Assembly: GCF_030815405.1 (NCBI RefSeq)
Contig: NZ_JAUSWX010000001.1
Span: forward strand, 3,844,001-3,908,000
Length of the DNA stretch: 64,000 nucleotides
Origin: Agromyces albus
GTDB lineage: Bacteria > Actinomycetota > Actinomycetes > Actinomycetales > Microbacteriaceae
Direction of reading: 5' to 3'
A program made the position numbers and the translations under genes. Below the pieces are notes generated by a model that was not told where the DNA came from, ran no database searches, and saw nothing but the letters and a program-made list of their open reading frames with translations. Every line of letters begins with the position of its first letter. The first letter of the stretch is position 1. Shown here piece by piece: positions 24,928-33,585 of this stretch.

Positions 24928-25673
24928 GCGCGCCGGTCGCGGCCGTGACCCGCCGGGTCGCGGCCGAGTTCCTCGGCGCCCTGCTGCTCGCGGCGATCGT
25001 CGTCGGTTCCGGCATCGCCGCTACCGGCCTCTCGAGCGATGTGGGCGTGCAGTTGCTCATCAACGCGGTCTCGACGGCCCTCGGGCTCTTCGTGCTGATC
25101 ACCGTGCTCGGCCCGATCAGCGGCGCGCACTTCAACCCGGCCGTCTCGCTCGTCGACCTCGTGCTCGGGCACCGGAGCGCGCGCGAGGTGGGCGCCTACA
25201 TCTCCGCGCAGATCGCCGGATGCATCGCCGGCGCAATGCTCGCGAACGTCATGTTCGACGCCGCCGCGGTCTCGATCAGCACGACCGACCGCGTGTCGCC
25301 CGGCCACCTCGTCGCCGAGATCGTGGCCACCGCCGGACTGATCCTCGCGATCTTCGCGCTCGTGCGCTCGGGGCGGGCGCACCTCGCAGCGGCCGTCGTC
25401 GCCGCCTACATCGGATCGGCCTACTTCTTCACGAGCTCCACGAGCTTCGCCAACCCCGCGATCACGATCGGCCGCATGTTCAGCGACAGCTTCGCCGGCA
25501 TCGCGCCGGGCTCGGCGCCGTGGTTCATCGCTGCGCAGCTCGCGGGCGCGGTGCTCGGGTTGGCGCTCGTGCGCTGGCTGTTGCCGATGCCGATGCCGAT
25601 GCCGGCGCCGATGCCGATGCCCGCGCCGGCGCGCACTGAGTCGACAGAGGCCGCGCCCTCGACCACCTCATAG
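24924..25673 (+). CDS. aqpS: MIP-family aquaglyceroporin, likely arsenite channel
   Basis: A 249-residue MIP channel with about six hydrophobic segments and both NPA boxes: HFNPAVSLVD and FANPAITIGRMFSD. It starts at GTG 24924, overlapping the arsR stop, so the two are coupled. In Sinorhizobium meliloti AqpS replaces the ArsB/Acr3 pump: arsenate is reduced by ArsC and arsenite leaves through the channel. The island here has no arsenite pump gene, so the same logic is inferred. The C-terminus ends in a repetitive Pro-Met-Ala tail coded by a hexamer repeat. Confidence 0.88.
   Translation: MSAPVAAVTRRVAAEFLGALLLAAIVVGSGIAATGLSSDVGVQLLINAVSTALGLFVLITVLGPISGAHFNPAVSLVDLVLGHRSAREVGAYISAQIAGCIAGAMLANVMFDAAAVSISTTDRVSPGHLVAEIVATAGLILAIFALVRSGRAHLAAAVVAAYIGSAYFFTSSTSFANPAITIGRMFSDSFAGIAPGSAPWFIAAQLAGAVLGLALVRWLLPMPMPMPAPMPMPAPARTESTEAAPSTTS
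25583..25632 (+). repeat. GCCGAT hexamer repeat inside channel gene
   Basis: Imperfect tandem GCCGAT/GCCGGC units coding alternating Pro-Met and Pro-Ala in the cytoplasmic tail of the channel. Copy number could vary between strains without shifting the frame. Confidence 0.75.
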
Positions 25674-25700
25674 CGCGACCGCCTTCGATACGGTGTGAGC

Positions 25701-26318
25701 ATGGCGCATGAACTGGGAACGCTCGACTGGACCGCCGGCAAGTGGACGCGAGAACCGGCCGCAACGCGAACAGCCGACGGCGCACTCACTGCGACCGCGA
25801 TCGAAGACAGCGACTTCTGGCGCACGACGCACTACGGCTTCGTGCACGACAACGGCCATGCGCTGCTCGCCGACTGGCCCACGGATGTCGCGGTCGAGGT
25901 GACCTTCGACGCCTCGAGTCTCACCGCTCTCTATGACCAGGCGGGCCTCATGCTGCACGTCGGCCCCGAGCAGTGGATCAAGTCGGGCCTCGAGCTGTCA
26001 GACGGGGTGCTGCACCTCGGCGCGGTCGTCACGAACGGCGTCTCGGACTGGTCGCTCGCGCCGGTGCCCGAGTGGGCCGGACACCTCGTGACCATTCGGG
26101 CGAGCCGCGCCGGCGTGGCCGGCGACGCGGTGGTGCTGCGGGCGCGCACCGAGTCGAGCGGATGGCGCACGCTCAGGGTCGCGCCGTTCACCGCCGGCGC
26201 GGCATGGGCGGGTCCGCTGCTCTGCGCGCCGATGCGAGCCGACCTCGAGGTGAGGTTCACGCGCTGGGCGCACGTCGCCCTCGACACCGACCTGCACGAG
26301 GACCCGCCGATCGCCTGA
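25701..26318 (+). CDS. DUF1349-domain protein
   Basis: A 205-residue beta-jelly-roll protein of the DUF1349 family (regulation of enolase 1-like). Typical segments are YDQAGLMLHVGPEQWIKSGLE and the preceding SDFWRTTHYGF. Related folds bind sugars or are lectin-like, but function is not established. ATG 25701 is preferred; a GTG 6 nt upstream is possible. It lies just after the arsenic island on the same strand, without visible functional link. Confidence 0.85.
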   Translation: MAHELGTLDWTAGKWTREPAATRTADGALTATAIEDSDFWRTTHYGFVHDNGHALLADWPTDVAVEVTFDASSLTALYDQAGLMLHVGPEQWIKSGLELSDGVLHLGAVVTNGVSDWSLAPVPEWAGHLVTIRASRAGVAGDAVVLRARTESSGWRTLRVAPFTAGAAWAGPLLCAPMRADLEVRFTRWAHVALDTDLHEDPPIA

Positions 26319-26334
26319 ACTGCCCGACCGAGCA

Positions 26335-26365
26335 GCGGCGGCCGGGTCGCCCCGACCGCCGCCGC
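26335..26365. terminator. GC-rich hairpin between convergent genes
   Basis: GCGGCGG (26335-26341) pairs with CCGCCGC (26359-26365), and an inner GGTCG/CGACC pair closes a short loop with small bulges. It lies between the DUF1349 and BBE-oxidase 3' ends and could serve both. Confidence 0.5.
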
Positions 26366-26373
26366 CCGCGCGC

Positions 26374-27693
26374 TCAGCCGGCCGGTGTGATGTTGTGGTT
26401 CTGCCGGAACACGTTGCCCGGGTCGAGCTCGGCCTTCACGCGGCGCAACCGCTCGAGCGTCGCCGGCGGATACATCGCCTGGATGACCTCGTCGCCCCGC
26501 TCGACCGAGAAGTTGCCGTAGGTGCCGGTGGTGAAGGCGAGGGCGGCATCGCTGCCGACCTTCGTTGCCGCCACCTGCTCGGGCGTGGCGTCGCCCGGGA
26601 GCAGACCGTTCACGATGAGCAGCGCCTCGGCGTCGCGGTGGGCGATCGCCGTGGCATCGGGAGCGACTCGGGAGAATGCCCCGCCGAGCGCCCGCAGCAG
26701 GATCATCGTCGGCACCTCGCGATCGAACGCGCCGGCGATCGCAAGGAGCGCCTCATCGGAGAGGTCGGGAACGAACCCGTTGCCGCCGACGAACTGGAAC
26801 GGCGGTCGACCGGGAGGGGCATCTTCGAGCAGGTCGCCGTAGGCGACGGGCGCGAGCGAGACATTGGTCACCGACGGGAGCGACAGCAGCGGCTCGAGCA
26901 GCTCGCGCAGTTGCTCTTCGCTGCCGCGAAGTGCGACGGCGAGCTGCGGACCGGCCGGCATCTCGGGGGCGAACGGCGGGAGCACCATGAGCGTCGAGTT
27001 GAGCTCGTCGGGCCCGGCACGCATGACGTCGCGCCAAGCCCGAAGCACCGCGGGAATCTCGGACTGGTCGAACTGCACGTGCCCGCCGACGAGACCGTCG
27101 GCCGGGGACGCCTGGAAGACGAACCGCGTCACGACCCCGAAGTTGCCCCCGCCTCCGCGAAGCGCCCAGAACACGTCGGGGTGCTCGTCGGCGTTGACGT
27201 TGAGCACCTCACCCGCCGCGGTGACGAGCTCGACCTCGCGGACCGCGTCGACCGTGAGGCCATGCTCGCGCACCAACCAGCCGATGCCGCCCCCGAGCGC
27301 GAGCCCGCCGACGCCGACGTCGCGGGTGTCGCCCGAGCTGATGCCGAGCCCGTGTTCGGCGAGAGCCGCGGCGACGTCGCCCCAGCGGGCACCGCCGCCG
27401 ACGGTGACGAGGCCGTCGGCTCCGACGTCGATCGAGGTGAACTCGGCGAGGTCGACGATGAGCCCGCCGTCGACCGGCAGCATGCCGTGGCCGCCGCTGC
27501 GGACGGCGATGGGCAGGCCGGCTGCTGCGGCGAGGCTGACGGCGATCGCGACCTCGTCGGCCGTGTGCGGCCGGACGACGGCGTCGGGTTCGCCGACGCC
27601 CGCGAACACGGTACGGCCGGCGTCATAGTGGGTTGCGCCGGGACCATGCGCCCGGCCTGGAACACGCTCACTCAATTCAGAGAGGATGGACAT
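26374..27693 (-). CDS. FAD-linked oxidase with BBE domain
   Basis: A 439-residue berberine-bridge-enzyme-type oxidase. The FAD_binding_4 domain contains RSGGHGM with His69, the usual site for covalent FAD, and the GGIGWLVREHGL and GGGGNFGVVTRF blocks. The C-terminal BBE motif is AELDPGNVFRQNHNI. Such enzymes oxidise sugars, alkaloids or other alcohols with oxygen. There is no signal peptide. Substrate unknown, neighbours uninformative. Confidence 0.88.
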   Translation of the reverse strand: MSILSELSERVPGRAHGPGATHYDAGRTVFAGVGEPDAVVRPHTADEVAIAVSLAAAAGLPIAVRSGGHGMLPVDGGLIVDLAEFTSIDVGADGLVTVGGGARWGDVAAALAEHGLGISSGDTRDVGVGGLALGGGIGWLVREHGLTVDAVREVELVTAAGEVLNVNADEHPDVFWALRGGGGNFGVVTRFVFQASPADGLVGGHVQFDQSEIPAVLRAWRDVMRAGPDELNSTLMVLPPFAPEMPAGPQLAVALRGSEEQLRELLEPLLSLPSVTNVSLAPVAYGDLLEDAPPGRPPFQFVGGNGFVPDLSDEALLAIAGAFDREVPTMILLRALGGAFSRVAPDATAIAHRDAEALLIVNGLLPGDATPEQVAATKVGSDAALAFTTGTYGNFSVERGDEVIQAMYPPATLERLRRVKAELDPGNVFRQNHNITPAG

Positions 27694-27787
27694 TCCGTCA
27701 GTTTGGCAGCGGCCCCCGACATGCGAAACGTTGCTCGCTCAGCGCGGAACTCATCGCTTCGCATACGTGCGTTCCGGGCGGCAACCG

Positions 27788-29950
27788 CTACTCACCGCTC
27801 GGGTGCGCTCGCGCCGCATCGATGACCCACGCGTACGCGAACGCCCGCTCGCGCCACGCGCTGTAGCGTCCTGAGACGCCGCCGTGTCCGGCCGCCATCT
27901 CGATCTTCAGCAACGGGTCGGCGCCGCACTCCCGAAGCCGGGCCACCCACTTCGCCGGCTCCACGTAGAGCACTCGCGTGTCGTTCAGCGAGGTCACCGC
28001 GAGGATGCGCGGGTAATGGTTCTCGTGCACGTTCTCGATGGGGGAGTACGACTTCATGTAGGCGTACACCTCGGCGTCGTGCAGCGGGTCGCCCCACTCG
28101 TCCCACTCGATCACCGTGAGCGGGAGCGACGGGTCGAGGATCGACGTGAGCGGGTCGACGAACGGCACCTCGGCGAGGATGCCGCTGAAGTAGCGCGGCG
28201 CCATGTTCGCCACGGCGCCCATCAGCAGTCCGCCCGCGCTGCCGCCCTGGGCCACGAGCCGGTCAGGCGCCGTGATGTCGTTGTCGATGAGGTGGCGCGC
28301 GACGGCGACGAAGTCGGTGAACGTGTTGCGCTTCTCGAGCTTCTTGCCGTTCTCGTACCAGAGCCGGCCCATCTCGCCGCCGCCGCGCACGTGCGCGACC
28401 GCGAAGATCATGCCGCGATCGAGAAGCGAGAGCCGGGGGATGCCGAAGCCCGGATCGATCGAGTGCTCGTACGAGCCATAGCCGTAGAGCAGCGTCGGCG
28501 CGGGATCGCCGAGGCTCACGAGATCGTGCCGATACACGAGCGACACCGGGATGCGCGTGCCGTCGTCGGCGATCGCCCATTCCCGTCGCTGCGTGTAGCG
28601 CGCTGGGTCGTAGTCGCCGAGCACGGGCTGGCGCTTGCGGAGCCGCCGCTCACCCGTGGCCACGACGATGTCGTACACGGTCGAGGGCGTCACGAAGCTC
28701 GTGTAGCCGATGCGCAGGGTCGGCTGCTCCCACGAGGGGTTGCCGCCCACGCCCACTGAGAAGAGCTCCTCGTCGAAGGTGAGCTCGTGCAGGGCGTCGT
28801 CGGCACGCGCGTCGGCCGGCAGACCGGCGGGCGGCACCTTCGCGATGGCGACCCTGGGCAGACCCTCGCGGCGGTACTCCACGGCGACGAAGTCGCGGAA
28901 CGCGTCGACGCCCTCGAGCCGCACGTCGGGATTGTGCGGCAGCAGCATCCGCCGGTCGCCTCGGGGGTCGGATGCCGCGACGCTCACGAGCTCGAAGTTC
29001 ACGGCCCCGTCGTTGTGCACGATGAGCAGGCGATCCTTCCCGCCGGCCACGATGTGGTCGACGTCGTACTCGACGCCGTCTTTGCGCGGCCAGACGACCC
29101 CGAATTCGCCGGTCGGGTCGGCTGTGTCGAGCAGCCACGTCTCGCTCGTGATGTTCGAGCCGGCCTCGATCACGAGGTACTTGCGGCTGCGGGTGAGGCC
29201 GACGCCGAGCCAGAAGCGCTCGTCGGGCTCGTGGAAGACCGAGACGTCGTCGGATGCCGCGGTGCCGACCTCATGCCGCCAGATGGTGTCGGGCCGCCAC
29301 GACTCGTCGACGGTCGCATAGAAGAGGTAGCGCCCGCTCGGGTCGAAGACGGCGCCGGCGGCCGTGCCCTCGATGACGTCGGTGTATGCACGGTCGGTGC
29401 CGTCGATCGCGCGCAAGCGGATCGTGTAGCGCTCGTCGCCCTCGGTGTCGATGGCGTAGAGGAGCGTCGATCCGTCGATCGTCACGTCGAAGCTGCCGAG
29501 CGAGTAGAAGTCGTGGCCCGCGGCCTCGGCGTTGTCGTCGAGGAGCACCTGCTCGCCGGGCAGGGTGCCGCTCGCGGCATCCGTCAGCTCGTCTTCGCCG
29601 GCGGCGGGCAGCACTGGCGGCTCCCAGTCGTCTGGACCGGCGATCGGAGCGCGGCAGTGGATGGCGTACTGCTCGCCCTCGACCGTGCGGGAGTAGTACC
29701 ACCAGTCGCCCTCGCGGTTCGGCACGCTGAGGTCGGTCTCCTTGGTGCGCGCCTTGATCTCCTCGAAGATCTGCTCCTGGAGGATCGCGAGGTGCTCGGT
29801 CTTCGCCTTCGTGTAGGCGTTCTCGTGGTGGAGGTGCGCGACGACGGCCGGATCGTCCTTCGCTCGGAGCCACTCGTAGTCGTCGACCACGGTGTCGCCG
29901 TGGTGCACGCGCTGGATGGGTCGCTTCTCGGTTGTAGGAGGAGTCAGCAC
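27788..29950 (-). CDS. S9 family oligopeptidase B-type peptidase
   Basis: A 720-residue prolyl-oligopeptidase-family serine peptidase. The N-terminal half is a seven-bladed propeller and the C-terminal part an alpha/beta hydrolase with GGSAGG (Ser571). The tail carries LKIEMAAGHGGVSGRYSAWRE, where the catalytic His lies, and DTRVLYVEPAKW precedes it. The block YGSYEHSIDPGFGIPRLSLL resembles oligopeptidase B, which cuts after Arg or Lys in short peptides. Cytoplasmic, no signal peptide. Divergent from the efe iron-uptake operon. Confidence 0.9.
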   Translation of the reverse strand: MLTPPTTEKRPIQRVHHGDTVVDDYEWLRAKDDPAVVAHLHHENAYTKAKTEHLAILQEQIFEEIKARTKETDLSVPNREGDWWYYSRTVEGEQYAIHCRAPIAGPDDWEPPVLPAAGEDELTDAASGTLPGEQVLLDDNAEAAGHDFYSLGSFDVTIDGSTLLYAIDTEGDERYTIRLRAIDGTDRAYTDVIEGTAAGAVFDPSGRYLFYATVDESWRPDTIWRHEVGTAASDDVSVFHEPDERFWLGVGLTRSRKYLVIEAGSNITSETWLLDTADPTGEFGVVWPRKDGVEYDVDHIVAGGKDRLLIVHNDGAVNFELVSVAASDPRGDRRMLLPHNPDVRLEGVDAFRDFVAVEYRREGLPRVAIAKVPPAGLPADARADDALHELTFDEELFSVGVGGNPSWEQPTLRIGYTSFVTPSTVYDIVVATGERRLRKRQPVLGDYDPARYTQRREWAIADDGTRIPVSLVYRHDLVSLGDPAPTLLYGYGSYEHSIDPGFGIPRLSLLDRGMIFAVAHVRGGGEMGRLWYENGKKLEKRNTFTDFVAVARHLIDNDITAPDRLVAQGGSAGGLLMGAVANMAPRYFSGILAEVPFVDPLTSILDPSLPLTVIEWDEWGDPLHDAEVYAYMKSYSPIENVHENHYPRILAVTSLNDTRVLYVEPAKWVARLRECGADPLLKIEMAAGHGGVSGRYSAWRERAFAYAWVIDAARAHPSGE

Positions 29951-30009
29951 GTGTCCACGCTACGCCCTCGCCTCGAGCGGTTCACGCGCGGTTCGCGAGA
30001 TTCGCGAGG

Positions 30010-30028
30010 TTAGGTTAGCCTTTGCTAA
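30010..30028. promoter_or_regulatory. IdeR/DtxR iron box before efeUOB
   Basis: The 19-mer TTAGGTTAGCCTTTGCTAA closely follows the DtxR/IdeR consensus TTAGGTTAGSCTAACCTAA. It lies 28 bp before the efeU start, where an iron-loaded repressor would block transcription. This predicts induction of the uptake operon under iron limitation. Confidence 0.82.
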
Positions 30029-30056
30029 TCCACTCGTTCCATCCCGGGAGACGCGC

Positions 30057-30959
30057 GTGCTCGCCAACTACCTGATCGGCCTTCGCGAAGGCCTCGAAGC
30101 AGGGCTCATCGTCGGCATCCTCATCGCCTACCTCGGCAAGATCGAGCGGCGCGACCTGTTCGGACGGCTCTGGTTCGGCATCGGCATCGCCGTGGCGATC
30201 TCGCTCGGCGTCGGCGCGATCCTCACGTGGGGTCCCTACGCGCTGAGCTTCCAGGCGCAGGAGATCCTCGGTGGCACGCTCTCGATCGTGGCGGTGGCGC
30301 TCGTCACGTGGATGATCTTCTGGATGGGCACGCACGGCGCCGGCCTGTCGAAGGAGCTCCGCGGTCAAGTGGATGCCGCGGTCGACCGCTCGTGGTTCGC
30401 GATCGTGCTGCTCGGCGCGCTCGCCGTCGGGCGCGAGGGCATCGAGACCGCCCTCTTCGTGTGGGCGAACGTCGCCGGAGGCAGCGATCCCGTGCTCGGC
30501 ACGACCGGCGCGGTGCTCGGCATCCTCACCGCGGTGGTCATCTCGTGGGGCATCTCACGTGGACTCGTTCGCATCAACCTCTCCGTCTTCTTCACGTGGA
30601 CAGGGCTCTTCCTCGTGCTCGTCGCCGCCGGGGTGCTCGCGTACGGCATCGGCGACCTGCAGGAGGCATCCGTCATCCCCGGGTGGGGGCAGCCCGCGTA
30701 CAGCCTCGTCGCCGCCGTGCCGCCCGGCAGCTGGTACGGCACGCTCCTCGCCGGCATCTTCAATTTCACGCCCGAACCCACGTGGGCGCAGGCCATCGGA
30801 TGGCTCGTCTACGTCTCCATCACGACGACGCTCTACCTCGGCATGCTCCAGCGGCGGCGTTCCGGTGGTCGAGTAGCGAGCGCAGCACGCGTATCGAGGC
30901 CACCCGCGCCGACCACGCCCACAACGACCACCCCCACCCCGATCAGGAGCAACACATGA
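30057..30959 (+). CDS. efeU: high-affinity iron permease EfeU (FTR1 family)
   Basis: A 300-residue FTR1-type permease with about seven membrane segments. Both conserved REGXE motifs for iron are present: REGLEA (near residue 10) and REGIETALF (near 125). GTG 30057 has GGGAG 6 nt upstream; the frame upstream contains the iron box and is not coding. The last 35 residues are a Pro/Thr-rich tail whose DNA is a GGTGGTCGAGTAG-type palindromic element. The stop overlaps the efeO start (ATGA). First gene of efeUOB. Confidence 0.93.
   Translation: MLANYLIGLREGLEAGLIVGILIAYLGKIERRDLFGRLWFGIGIAVAISLGVGAILTWGPYALSFQAQEILGGTLSIVAVALVTWMIFWMGTHGAGLSKELRGQVDAAVDRSWFAIVLLGALAVGREGIETALFVWANVAGGSDPVLGTTGAVLGILTAVVISWGISRGLVRINLSVFFTWTGLFLVLVAAGVLAYGIGDLQEASVIPGWGQPAYSLVAAVPPGSWYGTLLAGIFNFTPEPTWAQAIGWLVYVSITTTLYLGMLQRRRSGGRVASAARVSRPPAPTTPTTTTPTPIRSNT
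30864..30904. repeat. palindromic GGTGGTCGAGTAG...GTATCGAGGCCACC element inside efeU
   Basis: Imperfect inverted repeat with outer arms GGTGG(T)CGA/TCGAGGCCACC. It is read in frame and adds a tail beyond the last membrane helix of EfeU. Related copies occur at 13290, 14447 and 61629. Confidence 0.65.
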
Positions 30960-32161
30960 CCCGACGTGCCCTCGCGGCATCCGCTGCCGTGACCGCACTC
31001 GCGCTCGCCCTCTCGGGGTGCGTCGCGAAGTCCGACCTCGCCGCGGCGATCGCCGTCGACATCACCGACGACGGATGCGCCGTGGCGACCTCGACGGCCG
31101 ATGCCGGCGCAGTGACGTTCACCCTCGCCAACAACGGCAGCGACGTGAACGAGTTCGAGATCCTCGCCGACGACCAGTTGCGCATCATCGGCGAGAAGGA
31201 GAACGTGACGCCGGGTCAGGAGGTCGAGTTCGTCGCGCAGCTCGCACCCGGCACCTATTACACGGCGTGCAAGTTCCAGCAGGTGGGCGCTCCCGTCGGG
31301 CTCGCCGAGTTCACGGTCACCGGTGAGGCATCCGCCGTCTCGGCCGACGAGCAGGCGCTCGCCGACCAGGCCGTGACCGAGTACATCGCCTACGTTCGCT
31401 CGCAGGCTGCCGAGCTCATCCCCGCCGTCGAGGCGTTCGCCGCCGCGTACGCCGCGGGCGACGACGAGACCGCGCGTTCGCTCTTCGCTGCGACGCGCGT
31501 GCCGTACGAGCGCATCGAGCCGACCGCCGAGGCGTTCGGCGACCTCGACCCGAAGATCGACTTTCGCGAGGTCGACGCCGTGGCCGACGGCCTCGACTGG
31601 ACGGGCTTCCACCGCATCGAGAAGGACCTCTGGCCGCCGGCCGCGGGTGACCTGAACTCCGACGGCCAGGACGCGCTCGCCGACTGGGCGCCGTCGACGC
31701 CCGAGGAGCGCCAGGCCTTCGCCGACGGTCTCGTCGCGGATGTCACCGAGCTGCACGACCTCGTGACCGCCGACGACTTCGCGGTATCGCTCGACGCGAT
31801 CTCGAACGGCGCGATCGCCCTCCTCGACGAAGTGGCCTCCGGCAAGATCACGGGCGAAGAGGACTGGTGGTCGGGCACCGACCTCTCCGACTTCGCCGCG
31901 AACGTGCAGGGCGCCGGCGTCGCGTTCGGCGCGGTGCGCGCGCTCGCCGAGTCGAAGGGACCCGAGGGTGAGGCGCTCGCCGCCGAGATCGACGAGCAAT
32001 TCGTCGCGCTCGAGGACGCCCTCGCGGAATACGGATCGCTCGAGGCCGGCTTCGTGAACTACGCCGAGCTCACCGACGCCGACAAGAAGGCACTCAGCGA
32101 CCAGGTGAACGCCCTCGCCGAGCCCCTCTCGCAGCTCACCCAGACGGTGCTCGGGGTCTGA
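30956..32161 (+). CDS. efeO: iron uptake lipoprotein EfeO
   Basis: A 401-residue EfeO/M75 imelysin-type protein. Lipobox LALSGC with Cys22 marks it as a lipoprotein. An N-terminal cupredoxin-like domain (residues about 35-120) precedes the C-terminal imelysin-like domain, which carries the HXXE motif in WTGFHRIEKDLWP. It is thought to deliver iron to EfeU. CAGGAG lies before the ATG, and the gene overlaps both efeU and efeB by one to four bases. Confidence 0.93.
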   Translation: MTRRALAASAAVTALALALSGCVAKSDLAAAIAVDITDDGCAVATSTADAGAVTFTLANNGSDVNEFEILADDQLRIIGEKENVTPGQEVEFVAQLAPGTYYTACKFQQVGAPVGLAEFTVTGEASAVSADEQALADQAVTEYIAYVRSQAAELIPAVEAFAAAYAAGDDETARSLFAATRVPYERIEPTAEAFGDLDPKIDFREVDAVADGLDWTGFHRIEKDLWPPAAGDLNSDGQDALADWAPSTPEERQAFADGLVADVTELHDLVTADDFAVSLDAISNGAIALLDEVASGKITGEEDWWSGTDLSDFAANVQGAGVAFGAVRALAESKGPEGEALAAEIDEQFVALEDALAEYGSLEAGFVNYAELTDADKKALSDQVNALAEPLSQLTQTVLGV

Positions 32162-33444
32162 TGGAAGCGGATCCGCACGCGGGCGTGAGCCGCCGGCAGC
32201 TCCTCGGCCTCTTCGGCGCTGGAGCCGCCGGCGCCGCCGCCGGCGCGGCCGGGGGAGCGGGCGTCGCGATCGCCGCGACGGGCGCGCCGACGGGTGGGGC
32301 CGGCGCCGCGGCATCCGTCTACCCCTTCTTCGGCGACCACCAGGCCGGCATCGTCACGCCCGCGCAAGACCGGTTGCACTTCGCCGCCTTCGACGTGAGC
32401 TCCACGCTCGATCGCGCCGGGCTCATCGAGCTGCTCACGGAGTGGACGGATGCCGCGGCGCGCCTCACCCAAGGGCTCGAGGTCGTCGATGGCGGTGCCG
32501 TCGGCGGATCCGATTACGCGCCGCCGGCCGACACGGGTGAAGCGCTCGGTCTCGCTGCAAGCGGCCTCACGATCACGTTCGGGTTCGGACCGGGCCTCTT
32601 CACCGACGCCGACGGCAACGACCGCTTCGGCATCGCCGCCCACCGGCCCGCGGCGCTCGAACCACTGCCGCGCTTCCAAGGCGACGCGCTGCAGCCCGAG
32701 CGCAGCGGCGGCGACCTCTGTATCCAGGCGTGCGCCGACGACCCGCAGGTCGCCGTGCACGCGATCCGCAACCTCAGCCGGATCGCCTTCGGTCGCGCGA
32801 GCCTGCGCTGGTCGCAGCTCGGCTTCGGCCGCACGTCCTCGACGTCGACCGCGCAAAAGACGCCGCGCAACCTCTTCGGGTTCAAGGACGGCACCGCCAA
32901 CGTGAAGGCCGAAGAGGGTGAAACCCTCGACGAGCAGGTGTGGGTCGCGGCATCCGACGAACCGGCCTGGCTCGCCGGCGGCTCGTACCTCGTCGCGCGC
33001 CGCATCCGCATGATCATCGAGAATTGGGACCGCGTGCAGCTCGGCGAGCAGGAGATGCTCGTCGGCCGCTCGAAGGGCGAAGGCGCACCGCTGTCGGGCG
33101 GCACCGAGTTCACCGAGCCCGACTTCGACGCGACCGGCGCGGCCGAGAAGCCCCTCATCGACACGAATGCGCACGTGCGGCTCGCGCACCACTCGGGCAA
33201 CGGCGGAGCACGGATGCTGCGCCGAGGCTACAACTTCGTCGACGGCAACGACGAGCTCGGCCGCCTCGACGCGGGCCTCTTCTTCCTCTCGTTCCAGCGC
33301 TCGCCCGAGCAGTTCATCACCGTGCAGCGGAGCCTCGCAGCCGACGGCCTCAACGAGTACCTGAAGCACGTAGGCTCGGCGATCTTCGCCGTTCCGGGCG
33401 GCATCGCCGAGGGCGAGTTCGTGGGCCAGGCGCTGTTCGCCTGA
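32161..33444 (+). CDS. efeB: Dyp-type heme peroxidase EfeB
   Basis: A 427-residue DyP peroxidase. The N-terminus carries a Tat signal (SRRQLLGLFGAG, Arg11-Arg12), so it is exported folded with heme. The GFKDGT motif with catalytic Asp and the heme-ligand region NAHVRLAHHSGNGG are present. In the Efe system it oxidises ferrous iron, or handles heme, at the cell surface. ATG overlaps the efeO stop (TGATG). Complete efeUOB operon. Confidence 0.94.
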   Translation: MEADPHAGVSRRQLLGLFGAGAAGAAAGAAGGAGVAIAATGAPTGGAGAAASVYPFFGDHQAGIVTPAQDRLHFAAFDVSSTLDRAGLIELLTEWTDAAARLTQGLEVVDGGAVGGSDYAPPADTGEALGLAASGLTITFGFGPGLFTDADGNDRFGIAAHRPAALEPLPRFQGDALQPERSGGDLCIQACADDPQVAVHAIRNLSRIAFGRASLRWSQLGFGRTSSTSTAQKTPRNLFGFKDGTANVKAEEGETLDEQVWVAASDEPAWLAGGSYLVARRIRMIIENWDRVQLGEQEMLVGRSKGEGAPLSGGTEFTEPDFDATGAAEKPLIDTNAHVRLAHHSGNGGARMLRRGYNFVDGNDELGRLDAGLFFLSFQRSPEQFITVQRSLAADGLNEYLKHVGSAIFAVPGGIAEGEFVGQALFA

Positions 33445-33585
33445 GCGCTCGCCCCGTTTGCGGGACTCACGAACTGCCCGCCACGTCGTGCAGGATGGTA
33501 GCCAGGGGGGTGACGCTTCCTCGCCTCCCGAAGGGCCGAAACGTGAACGGGTGGCGGTACAGCCGATCGCGTTGGGGAAGCAGGC

